Program-made: the position numbers and the translations under genes
Source: Edaphobacter lichenicola
Lineage (GTDB): Bacteria > Acidobacteriota > Terriglobia > Terriglobales > Acidobacteriaceae
Assembly (NCBI RefSeq): GCF_025264645.1
Contig: NZ_CP073696.1
Coordinates: 4,650,001-4,714,000, forward strand
Direction of reading: 5' to 3'
Length of the DNA: 64,000 nt
In this document: positions 1 to 9,500 of the stretch, piece by piece
How positions within the stretch are numbered: position 1 is the stretch's first letter
Layout: the number at the start of each line of letters is the position of its first letter
The notes under the pieces: generated by a model
What the model saw: the letters and a program-made list of their open reading frames with translations, nothing else
Databases searched by the model: none
Told to the model about the DNA's origin: nothing

Positions 1-1
1 G

Positions 2-559
2 ACTGCCGGGAACATCACCGTTGAGGCGACGTCTCCAGGACTGACGCCGGCCAGCGTCACGGTTGTGGCAAAAGGCGTGATGCTTCGTCCGCAAGTGGCG
101 CTATGGAACCGCGAGATTCCGACGGGCTCCGGCATCACGGGATTATGGAGACCGGTTCCGTCAACCGGGGGCGACTCCGGTCTCCTCGCGCTGCTCAGGG
201 GCGCGGGCAGCAGTGTGTTCGCTCTGCGGCAGGATGGGGGTAGGGTAGCCGGCACGGTGGAGGGCACAGCTGGTGGGTTCTTTGGCGGCGCCGATGTGCC
301 GGTCCCGATCACTGAAGGCAAGATCGATGGCGACCAAGTCTCCTTCAAAGCCGGAAACAACACTTTCACGGGGACACTGAAAGGCGAGCAGATCGAGCTG
401 CAACAAACAACTTCAGGCGGCTTCCGTATACCGACACCCGCGAAGGAAGAACCAGGCCGTCCGGCAGTTGGGCCGCCGCCCGACGGTTCCGACCCGTCCA
501 TCAACCCATCGCGGTTTCGGGGGAATCCCCCGATTGTTCTGCGTCGGGCTCAGCGGTAA
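2..559 (+). CDS. GH2-like secreted glycosidase, C-terminal fragment (5' truncated)
   Basis: The reading frame is open to the left edge of the window, so only the last 185 residues are visible. The first 22 residues (GNITVEATSPGLTPASVTV) match the closing beta-strand of the Ig-like C-terminal domain of GH2 beta-galactosidase-like enzymes; a similar segment occurs in the giant protein at 6513. A beta-rich segment of about 90 residues follows (VFALRQDGGRVAGTVEG, DQVSFKAGNNTFTGTLKGEQ), then a proline-rich tail. GTG at 65 is an internal codon, not the start. The catalytic part lies outside the window, so the enzyme class is an inference. It converges on the phospholipase gene. Confidence 0.6.
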   Translation, partial: TAGNITVEATSPGLTPASVTVVAKGVMLRPQVALWNREIPTGSGITGLWRPVPSTGGDSGLLALLRGAGSSVFALRQDGGRVAGTVEGTAGGFFGGADVPVPITEGKIDGDQVSFKAGNNTFTGTLKGEQIELQQTTSGGFRIPTPAKEEPGRPAVGPPPDGSDPSINPSRFRGNPPIVLRRAQR

Positions 560-710
560 AAGGCGATTTACCTGGTGCCAGAAGAGTCGAGTTAAGTCTC
601 GGCCGATCCTGTTTCTTCTCGCTACTCTGCACGAGTACAAGATCCCGTTGTACGCAGCCGGCAAACTGGGGCGATGAACCGAGAGCAGAAAGACCGCAAT
701 AACAGGTGAG

Positions 711-3254
711 CTATGCGCTTCCCTTGGTCACCACGCCTCCCATCAAGGGATCGGTGAAGCTGGAGTGACCCGTCTCTACACGACCTGCAAAGTGAGCCTC
801 TGCCTGCGATCCCTCGGTCATCACCGTGAAGTCGTACCAGCCGGAACTCTTCTTCAGATGGAGTACGACCGAAGCGTCGTGCGCGGCGACGATGGTCTTC
901 GATGTCGCTCCTGATCCATACGAGTTATCTCGCACCGTGACCTTGAAAGGTTGAGTACTGGGATTGTGCAGAAGTATCTCGATGTTGCCGGTGAGCGCCG
1001 ATCCTTTTCGCTCGTACGCGACCTGGACCTGAACAGCCGGTGAATGCGGATCTCCCTTGAAAGAACGATAGAAGCCGTTTGGACCGTGCACGTCGATACT
1101 GTAACGGCCATCCGTGAAGACGGGCAGCGGAATATCTTCCGAAAGCGTATCGCCGGCCTTCACGGCGTACGTTGCCACCATCAACCCGCTATCGTTCGCC
1201 GCGCTTTTGTTGGTGTTGCGAAGGTACACGTTGAAGGGAGAACCTGACGAACGCTTCCCGTGAACAGCGTTGCCGGCTTTCAGGCGTAGTTCAAAGCCGA
1301 TTCTGTCGGCTCCCAGCCGCCCGTCCGCATAAAGTTCATAAGGAAGCGAACAAGAGGGACGTACTCCCTTCTCCTGATGCGAAGTGAACTTGGCGTGGAG
1401 CGGGTTGCGATTGATCTGTTCGATCTGTTCCGCGTTCAGCTTCTTGAAACCCGATGGAATCTCCTTGTAGCGTGCCTTCTGAATGCCGACTACGAACTTG
1501 TTGCGATCCAGAAAGTCGATCTTTACTTCTTTGGGATCGTACGGACGGAAGCACGAGGTCAGGTCCCCGGAGATAGAACGCCTCCATGTGGAGATGTTTT
1601 CTTCCTTCACCTTCTTGTCGTACTTCTTCTGGATGAAATCTTCGAGGAACATCAAGGTCGAGGTGTGATCAAAGAGCTGGGAGTTGACCCAGCCGCCACG
1701 GCTCCAGGGCGAAGCGATGATCATCGGTACTCGGAAACCCATGCCGATAGGGCCGGAGCGCGCTTGCTCCTCCGCCACGCCCTGCACGATTTCATCCTCG
1801 GCATAGGTATATTCGATGCCAGTATCAATGCCGTCAGAGGCTCGGCCCGTCTGTGGCCGCTTTGGATCCGACGCGACGAACGAAGGTGCATGATCGAAGT
1901 AGCCATCGTTCTCATCGTAGGTCAGGATGAAGATGGTCTTCTTCCAGACCTCCGGGTTTTTGGTCAGGACGTCCATCACCTCGGAGACGTACCAGGCTCC
2001 ATACCAGGGCGACGTTGGATGATCGGAGAACTTTTCTGGTGCGCTGAGCCAGGAGACAGTGGGGAGCTTTCCTTCGTTTACGTCCTGACGGAACTGGTGG
2101 AGGATATCCCCCTTCGGCACCTTCATCTCCAGTTGCTTCCCGTCATCAAAGGTGAGGTCATCGAGCGAGTGATAGTGTGGATCGCCGGCATTGGTGACAA
2201 ATGCAGCGTTGTGGAGCGCCTGTTGTTGAACGGTGAGGGTCTTGTAGCGGGATTCACCGCTATTTGCCAGTGCTGCGTTCAACTTCTCGATTTGGTTTTT
2301 GTTGCTGGTGAGTCTTGTCTGCAACTGAGCGATCGCATGCGAATCCTTTTCGTCTGCCAGCCCATGTTCCATCTTTGCCACTTGTTGTGTGAGAGAAGCA
2401 ATCTGATCCTGCATGGCAGAGACAGCACCGGGGTATGCCTCAATGTTGTAGGCTGCGAAGTACTCCAACAGGTTGCAGCCGAAGTTTGATAGCCACGCCT
2501 GCTCCTCGTGGTTGAGGCCGCCTGCATTCGTCAACTCATTCTGATAGAACTGCCAACTGATTCCAGCTTCGTGCAGGCGTTCCGGATAAGTCTTCCAGGT
2601 CATCCCTCCGCTCAAGATCTCATCGTTCCGCATGTAGACTTTGGAGTCGACTCGCTGCGCATCGCGCACGGTTCCCGTCCAAAAGACACTGCGATTCGGT
2701 GTTGTGCTGGTCATCGCCGAGCAGTAGTTCTGGTCGCAGACCGTGAAAGCATCTGCGAGAGCATAGTAGAACGGAAGGTCCTCGCGGGTGTAATGCCCCA
2801 TGGTCAAGGGGAGGCTGGCGTACTCATGGGAGTACGAGCGCTTGGCCTCGAGCCATCCATCATGATTGCCGCCGTTCCAGGCGTCCACCTGGCTGTGGCG
2901 AGTGTGTGGGACCGATCCCATCCAGGTAATGCGAGTGTCGCGAATATCCAGTCGCCAGGGTGCATAGGAATCTCCGGCTGCGTCGGTTTGCACGAAGACG
3001 GAGTTGCCGTTAGGAAGGCGAATCGCCCGAGGGTCATTGAATCCACGAACGCCCTGCAGAGTCCCAAGTGCGTGATCGAAAGATCGATTCTCCTGCATCA
3101 AGATGACTATGTGTTCCGCATCGAGATAAGTGGATCCCTTCTCCGGCTCGATAGCAAATGCTCGCTGAATTGATTCTGGAATGGCTCCGGAAACGCCGGC
3201 AGTCCCGGTTAACATCGCTGCAAGTTTAAGAAAGTCCCGTCTTGTGTGCGCCAT
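711..3254 (-). CDS. plcC: Tat-exported phosphocholine-specific phospholipase C
   Basis: This 847-residue protein belongs to the bacterial acid phosphatase/phospholipase C family, which hydrolyses phosphatidylcholine or sphingomyelin outside the cytoplasm. A twin-arginine signal (RRDFLK, residues 5-10) starts the protein. The family motif HIVILMQENRSFDH follows near residue 48, and YDENDGYFDH and FRVPMIIASPWSRGGWV lie in the middle of the catalytic domain. A stretch of about 75 residues rich in Gln, Lys and Glu near residue 290 looks like a coiled-coil insertion. Two C-terminal beta domains of the DUF756 type complete the usual PLC-N/PLC-C layout. The start is ATG with an AAGGTG-like site upstream. 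The gene stands alone, convergent with the gene on its left. Substrate preference cannot be read from the sequence. Confidence 0.9.
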   Translation of the reverse strand: MAHTRRDFLKLAAMLTGTAGVSGAIPESIQRAFAIEPEKGSTYLDAEHIVILMQENRSFDHALGTLQGVRGFNDPRAIRLPNGNSVFVQTDAAGDSYAPWRLDIRDTRITWMGSVPHTRHSQVDAWNGGNHDGWLEAKRSYSHEYASLPLTMGHYTREDLPFYYALADAFTVCDQNYCSAMTSTTPNRSVFWTGTVRDAQRVDSKVYMRNDEILSGGMTWKTYPERLHEAGISWQFYQNELTNAGGLNHEEQAWLSNFGCNLLEYFAAYNIEAYPGAVSAMQDQIASLTQQVAKMEHGLADEKDSHAIAQLQTRLTSNKNQIEKLNAALANSGESRYKTLTVQQQALHNAAFVTNAGDPHYHSLDDLTFDDGKQLEMKVPKGDILHQFRQDVNEGKLPTVSWLSAPEKFSDHPTSPWYGAWYVSEVMDVLTKNPEVWKKTIFILTYDENDGYFDHAPSFVASDPKRPQTGRASDGIDTGIEYTYAEDEIVQGVAEEQARSGPIGMGFRVPMIIASPWSRGGWVNSQLFDHTSTLMFLEDFIQKKYDKKVKEENISTWRRSISGDLTSCFRPYDPKEVKIDFLDRNKFVVGIQKARYKEIPSGFKKLNAEQIEQINRNPLHAKFTSHQEKGVRPSCSLPYELYADGRLGADRIGFELRLKAGNAVHGKRSSGSPFNVYLRNTNKSAANDSGLMVATYAVKAGDTLSEDIPLPVFTDGRYSIDVHGPNGFYRSFKGDPHSPAVQVQVAYERKGSALTGNIEILLHNPSTQPFKVTVRDNSYGSGATSKTIVAAHDASVVLHLKKSSGWYDFTVMTEGSQAEAHFAGRVETGHSSFTDPLMGGVVTKGSA

Positions 3255-3789
3255 TCGATTAGTGTTTCACCTTGTTGTTGTTTGATTAAGCCGGTCCAAA
3301 GGCGCGTACTGCAAGACGAGTGTTTACCAGTTGCGCATGTAAGCTAAGCTCAGTTTGGATTCAGGCGGGCGCATGGGAGTGTCGGCGAGTGCTCACTACC
3401 AAAGCGACGCAGGTGGCGAAGCAGCGAGGGTATGAAAAAACGCATTTCCTCTGGTGCGATCTCGACATGATATCAGTGATTTATAGAGGCTTTCGGGTTG
3501 AAAGTAGCCGTGGTTGATTGCCGATCCAGTATACGGAATGAGAAAAATCCGACTCGAGCTTCGTCATATAAGCAGCCACTATTGGGTTTCTTTGATTCGG
3601 CACCAGTGTCGTGTTGAGGAAGCACCTTTCTGATCCTGGCGTTGCGCAGAGTTTATGAAAAACGATTGTAAGAAGAGTGATGTGGGAACGCGATACCTTA
3701 TAAGTAAGAGACGAAATATTGCTCCGTCAAGCGTTGGCATAGCGACAGATGTTGATGCCGGAGCACTCTATCAATAAAGGGGAAACGAG
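3255..3789. other. Divergent intergenic region
   Basis: This 535-bp AT-richer stretch separates the divergent phospholipase C and sugar dehydrogenase genes and must hold both promoters. I saw no convincing -35/-10 pair, RNA gene or conserved ORF. The only ORF (3320-3517) gives a cysteine/tryptophan-rich product without features of a real protein. Confidence 0.5.
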
Positions 3790-5013
3790 ATGAAGCACTT
3801 AGCAATCACGGGGCTGTTCTTAGCTATGGCCGCGAGCATCGCATCTGCACAGATCAATGCAGGTGAACAGAAGCCAGAGCCTAGCCTGCCGTTCAACATG
3901 GTGCAGGTGGCGACGTTGAACCTGCCCTGGAAGATTGCTTTCCTGCCCGACGGACGGATGCTCATTACTGAGAAGGTCGGCGGTTTGCAGCTGGTCACTC
4001 AGCAAGGAGCGAAGACACCCGTTACCGGAGTACCAGCCGTTCTCTGGAAGGGGCAGGGTGGAATGCTGGGCGTCTATCTCTCGCCGCACTATGCCAAAGA
4101 CCATACTGTCTATCTCACTTACTCAGAACCGGGCGATCCAGGCGGTTCGAGCTTGGCGCTTGCGCGGGCCAAGTTGAAGATCGACAAGGACGCAGCGAGC
4201 CTCGAGGGGCTCCAAGTGATCTGGCGCGACGGCGAGAGGGGTGATGGAGGACAGTTCGGCGCATCGGTTGCGTTTTCTCCGGATAGCAAATTTCTCTTCC
4301 TCTCCGTTGGCGATCGGCAGCGCATGACGCCAGCGCAGGACCCGAACCAGCCGCTTGGTAAGATTCTGCGCCTGACGCTCGATGGCAAGCCTGCTCCGGG
4401 TAATCCCATGGCCGGTAAGACAGGCGCGGCCAGTGTGCCCATTATTAATCCGCCTGAAGATACGGAAGCTGCAAAGACGGCGCCTGTCGTAAGAACGTAT
4501 ACCTTTCCCGGCTCAAACCTGACGCCATCGGAGACATGGGTTTCGGGACTCCGTACTCCGTATGGGCTGGCTTTTGCGCCCGATGGACGCTTGTGGGAGC
4601 TGGAACATGGCCCAAAGGGCGGCGATGAGCTGAACCTGATCGAACCCGGAAAAAACTATGGCTGGCCGTTGGTCTCCTACGCGGTCAACTACGATGAAGT
4701 GCCAATCCCAAGTCCGGACACGCGAGCTGACTTAACCAAGCCTGTCATCTACTGGACGCCGGTCATCGCTCCGGGCAACCTCGTCTTCTACAAAGGCGCT
4801 ATGTTCCCGCAGTGGAACGGTTCAGCTCTTGCAAGCGGGCTGATATCGAAATCGATCACCCGCATCACGTTCGATGGAAAGGGAGGAGCGACGCCTGCTG
4901 AGCGATGGGATGTAGGTCACAGAGTCCGCGACGTTGCGGTCGCTCCTGACGGCGCGCTATGGATGATCGAGGATTCAAAGACGGGTGGTCTCTTCCGTTT
5001 GACGCCAAAATAA
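3790..5013 (+). CDS. Soluble PQQ-dependent aldose sugar dehydrogenase
   Basis: This 407-residue protein is a periplasmic glucose/sorbosone dehydrogenase (GSDH, YliI/Asd-like), a six-bladed beta-propeller that oxidises aldoses with PQQ and passes electrons to an acceptor. A signal peptide covers residues 1-20 (ending ASIASA). LPDGRMLITEKVGGL at about 52-66 is the typical first-blade motif, and HGPKGGDELNLIEPGKNYGWP near residue 272 is the PQQ/calcium-binding region of the family. The start is ATG with AAGGGGAAACGAG just upstream. The diheme cytochrome c 163 bp downstream is a likely electron acceptor. No PQQ biosynthesis genes are in the window, so the cofactor must be made elsewhere in the genome or taken up. 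Confidence 0.88.
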   Translation: MKHLAITGLFLAMAASIASAQINAGEQKPEPSLPFNMVQVATLNLPWKIAFLPDGRMLITEKVGGLQLVTQQGAKTPVTGVPAVLWKGQGGMLGVYLSPHYAKDHTVYLTYSEPGDPGGSSLALARAKLKIDKDAASLEGLQVIWRDGERGDGGQFGASVAFSPDSKFLFLSVGDRQRMTPAQDPNQPLGKILRLTLDGKPAPGNPMAGKTGAASVPIINPPEDTEAAKTAPVVRTYTFPGSNLTPSETWVSGLRTPYGLAFAPDGRLWELEHGPKGGDELNLIEPGKNYGWPLVSYAVNYDEVPIPSPDTRADLTKPVIYWTPVIAPGNLVFYKGAMFPQWNGSALASGLISKSITRITFDGKGGATPAERWDVGHRVRDVAVAPDGALWMIEDSKTGGLFRLTPK

Positions 5014-5176
5014 AGGTAGGTTTTGCGGCGTGGAGAATGCATTCGGTCTGCGGGCGAGATGAATGTTCCGGTCCACCATCTTATGCAGGCGGTGGATCGG
5101 AACGCTCGCATCTTTGAAGATGTCGACCGCTAAGGAGATGCCGACGGCGATGCAGACCTGGAAGGACGATGACGAT

Positions 5177-5968
5177 ATGGACCGGAAACTTCAACTCGTG
5201 TTTGGGGCGATGCGTGCGTTATTTTGCGGGATTTGCCTATCAAGTGTAGTGTTTGCCCAAAATCTGCCGGACGGTACAGGCAAAGCAGAATTTATACACA
5301 ACTGCTTGGACTGTCATTCAGCAGGGATGGTCCTCCGTGCGAAGAAGACCCCGGATGAGTGGAGAAAAAACGTCGATGACATGGCGGCTCGCGGTTCAGA
5401 TGGCTCGAAGGAAGATATCGACAAAGTGGTCGTCTACCTGGACAAATATTTTGCAACAGACAAGTCTGGCTCGGCCGCGACAACACAAACCACGGCGCCT
5501 GCTTCGGCGACCGGCGGCCCCACTGTGCTGAATACTTCGGAGATCGAGCGCGCGAAACGCGTCATTGCTGAGAATGGTTGCCTTGCATGCCATCGTGTAG
5601 AAAAACAAGGAGCGTATACCGGACCGACATTGAATGGCCTTAAAGGCCGACGCACAACGGACGAGATACGGGCTGCTATTGTTCATCCACATCCAACCCT
5701 CGACCCGAGTAACAACCTCATTCGACTGACCACTGCCGACGGAAAGACGACCGTTGGCCGGATTCTGAGCCAGAGTGATCACGATGTGCGAGTTATCGAT
5801 GCGTCAGGAGAAGTAGCTACCTATTCAAAGCCCGAGCTTCGCCAGTTCACGATCATTGATACCAATCCAATGGTTTCGTATGAAGAAAAAATCAAGGAAG
5901 AGGACTTGGATGACCTGGCACGCTATCTCGGTTCACTTCCGTCTGTCGATGACAGTGTTCAGAAGTGA
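5177..5968 (+). CDS. Secreted diheme cytochrome c
   Basis: From ATG 5177 this encodes 263 residues. I chose this start over the upstream ATG at 5063 because GAAGGA lies 10 bp before it and it places a signal peptide (residues 1-27, ending VVFA) at the N-terminus. Two c-type heme sites are visible: CLDCH at 43-47 and CLACH at 135-139, joined by a Thr/Ala/Ser linker at 97-116. The second domain (IVHPHPTLDPSNNLIRL, TVGRILSQSDHDVRVID) resembles the C-terminal heme-binding domain of membrane-bound sugar dehydrogenase systems. With the PQQ dehydrogenase upstream it probably forms an electron-transfer pair to the respiratory chain; the pairing is inferred from proximity and domain type. Confidence 0.85.
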   Translation: MDRKLQLVFGAMRALFCGICLSSVVFAQNLPDGTGKAEFIHNCLDCHSAGMVLRAKKTPDEWRKNVDDMAARGSDGSKEDIDKVVVYLDKYFATDKSGSAATTQTTAPASATGGPTVLNTSEIERAKRVIAENGCLACHRVEKQGAYTGPTLNGLKGRRTTDEIRAAIVHPHPTLDPSNNLIRLTTADGKTTVGRILSQSDHDVRVIDASGEVATYSKPELRQFTIIDTNPMVSYEEKIKEEDLDDLARYLGSLPSVDDSVQK

Positions 5969-6512
5969 CATGGCATGAAGGTTCGCCGATCTGCACTGCC
6001 CGCTAGTTAGATATCTGGACATTGTTGTGTCTTCGATGGGCCGTCGGTTCCTTGAGACCGACGATCGAGGATCGTTGTCGTTAGATGCTTCTGGAAGCTA
6101 TGTGTGAGGCTACAACTTTCGTGTCCTTGCCCCTCCCTAAATGGGGTCATAGACTTCGTTTGGCTCCAAGATTTTCGGGCTTTGTTTTGTCGCGAAATAC
6201 GAGAGTTACTGCAACTTCCAGAGTTACAGATACAGACGTAAAGATAGTGAGTTAAGCCTTTGAGGTCTCTTCAGAGCCATTCCGCGAGTGTGGTTCTTAT
6301 CGACCTGACGAGATCGAGCAGTACGTGAGTGCAGCATTCACCCAGCTGCAGCCGTTTCTGAGAGGTGGTCTCTTGACTACATCTCCAAGCCAGGACCTTC
6401 TTGTGTCTATTTGCATGTGGCTACGTATTCCCTGGGTTGTTTACGCAAAAAGTATAGCTGTTGGTTAGTGGAAGAGAATCCGGGCAATCGCATCCGGTGA
6501 AAGAGGAATTAA
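5969..6512. other. Intergenic region before the giant gene
   Basis: This 544-bp stretch contains no ORF with protein-like composition and no recognisable RNA. It must hold the promoter of the 9.2-kb gene, but I found no clear -35/-10 pair. GAAAGAGGAATTAA directly before the 6513 start supplies a ribosome binding site. Confidence 0.5.
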
Positions 6513-9500
6513 ATGTTTCGCATGTACGACGTTGTCGAAAGCCCCTCCAGTTCCAGTGTGATGTTCGCCAATCCAGAGCTTAGTTCTGAGACTTGTAGGA
6601 ATCGACATCGTTCCAGCCCTCTCCAAAGTGTTAATAGACCACTCCTTTTTCTAGTGCTGGCTCTTTTTTTTGTAGCTACGTACTGCTCGCGCAGGTTAGA
6701 CGCGCAGCAGGTGGAGGCTACGGTGCCGCTGTCGCAGCGGTTTACGATTAATCTCGCGGCTGGGGTGCCGGAGTATGTTGGGGATGCGGCTTCGGGCTCG
6801 AATGCTCCGCAGAGTCAGTGGTGGTTTGAGAACACGAAGAACTCGGCGACATATTCGGATCCGACGTTTGTGGAGAGCTCGGATTCGGCTTGGCGGCAGG
6901 TTGGGTTGCCCTATGACGCAAACATACCGAATTCGTTCATCAATCAAGACTCGGGCGGTGGCCAGGGTTCTGAACCGGGGAACAATAATTGGTACCGTCT
7001 ACACTTCAAGGTCGACCCTAAGTATGCAGGGCAGAAGTTTCTGCTGAATCTGGAAGGTGCGCATACAGGAGTCCAGGTTTTTATCAACGGGAAGTTGCAG
7101 ACCGGTATCAGCGCGGTGGCCGCTGACGCCCAGGCGACGCACGTGCTCGGTTTTGTTCCTGTGGTACTTGATCTCACGGCCAATCTTGTTACCGACGGCG
7201 TCACGGAGAATGTGATTGCCATCGATGTCTCGCGAGGGGATACATGGTTCGAGACGCCTAACTTCTCCAACACCTTCCGCTTCGGCCAGAATATGGCGGG
7301 CTTGTTTCGAAATGTGTTTCTGTATGTAACCAACCCCATCCATATTCCGTTGAATGTGTATTCGAACACGCAGAACTGGGGCACCTATGTGGGCACGGTG
7401 TCTGAGGTGGCGGGTGCGGAGGGTGTAACGGCGACGGCAGTTTCGGCGGTTGTCGAGGTGCAGACGAACGTTGTCAATGAGTCGTCAACGACACAGCAGG
7501 TTACGTTGACCACGCAAATTGTGGATGCGAGCGGAAATGTGGTGGTGACTGCGCCACCCGTCACACAATCGGTTTCACCGATGACGCCGGCCACGCTTCC
7601 GGCGCCATCACCGTGTCCGCCGACGCCGCCGAAGCCGGTCTTCGACCAGCTGATCACGGTTCCGAATCCAACCTTGTGGTATCCGAATAACTCCATCTAC
7701 GGCAAGCCGTATATGTACAAGGTCTACCACATCGTCAGCGTGAACGGCGTTGTGGTGGACTCGTTCCAGAGCCCGCTGGGCATCCGCACGATTACCTGGG
7801 ACGCGAACTTCCCTTACTTCAACGGTCATCCGATGTATCTGTGGGGTGGCGCGAGCCGCTACGACTATCCGGCGCTGGGTTCGTCTGTCCCGGATGAGCA
7901 GTGGTGGCGCGACATGCAGCAGATTGCCGCGCAGGGTGGAAACGTCTGGCGGCCCGGCCACTCGCCCAGCAGTGAAGAGATGGTGGAGGCGGCCGATGCC
8001 TATGGCATCATGATCGACCAGCCCAGCGGGGACGGCGAAAACCATTGGGCTGCCTCTTCGAATCCGTCTGCGGATGATCTTCAGTTGAAGCAGGAGGTGC
8101 ATCGCGACATGATTATCCGCGATCGCAGCCATCCTTCGATTCTGGACTGGGAAGAAGATAACGGCGGGATGAATCAGTCGCTGGCCGATGAGCTTGCATG
8201 CATTGAGACGTCATGGGACAGCATCAATCCGCGGGTGCAGGCGGATCGGACATACTCGCCTTCGTATGCCTTTATGGGTGAGTGCGACGGAGCTGGCTGC
8301 GAGACAGGGGTCAAGAATACGAATCCGAATAACCCGTCTTTTGGCGCTGAGTACTGGGACAATATGGGCACCGGCCGCGGCACCCAGACCGGCACCGGGG
8401 CCAATACGGTCTACGCCTACGACTATGAGTTGGCCTTTGCGGCTCCGTACTTGAAAGACTGGAGCCAAGGCAAGGCAGCGAATGCCTTTGGCATGGCGCA
8501 GTGGTATTTTGCCGATACACCGGGCGAGGATAGTCTTTGGGCAGAGTTTCAAAATCAGCCCAGCATTAACTGGCAGCATCTTGTCCGCAGCCTGGGTTAC
8601 TCCTCTGTGGATCAGAACCGCTTCCCGCGAATGCTGTACTACATTTACCAGGCGAACTGGATCCCTTACCAGATCCAACCGGTGGTTCGCCTGGCGCATC
8701 ATTGGAATCGCTCCTACGAGTACACACCTGGAACTCCGATCCAGGAAAATGCCTTCAGCAACTGCCCCAAGGTTCGCCTGTTGATCAACGGCGTGGCGAA
8801 GGATCCGGTTACGGGCGCGGTCCTCCAGGATCAGGTCCCCAATCCCTGGACCATCAACTCGAGTGCGGACCTGAGCCAGAGCACTACGGTGATGCCAGGC
8901 CAGGTTCACTGGATGGTGAACTGGGCTCCAGGCACGATTACGGCGGAGTGTCTGGACACCAACGACAATGTGGTTCCGAGCAGCCAGTCTCCGAGCGCAG
9001 CCCACACGATCACTACGGCCGGGTCCGAGAACAAGATCGTACTCTCGGTTGTTCCCGAGGTGGTCAGGCCGGACGGCACGAGCTTCCAATGGACCTCGAA
9101 CGGATCAGACGCGGCCTTTGTGATGGCACAGGTGCAGGACGCCAACGGCAATCTTGTACCTACGGCAGTGGACAACGTCACCTTCACCGTGACCGGGCCA
9201 GCTGAGTATATGGGCGGCACGCAGCAATTGGTTGCCGATCCCTCGTGGACCAACGACTACCAGGATGATTTCTCGAAGCTTCACAGTAACGATATTGGCG
9301 GCTTGCCTTACGGCTTCTTCCACTCGCCTGGCGACCCCGAACTGAACTTCGAGGGAGGATTGCAGAAGATCGCTCTTCGCAGCACGTTCACCCCAGGAAC
9401 CGTGACCGTGACGGCGACGGCGCAAGGGCTTGTGAGCGGCAGCGCTCAGCTGACCTCGGTCGCGCCGCCGGCTCCTCCGCAGTCGCAGCCGCCAGCGATC

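Noticed and set aside
1377..2489. 370-residue plus-strand ORF
   Set aside because: It runs antisense to the phospholipase C gene, which has strong family motifs on the minus strand.
8211..9089. 292-residue minus-strand ORF
   Set aside because: Antisense shadow of the giant glycoside hydrolase gene.
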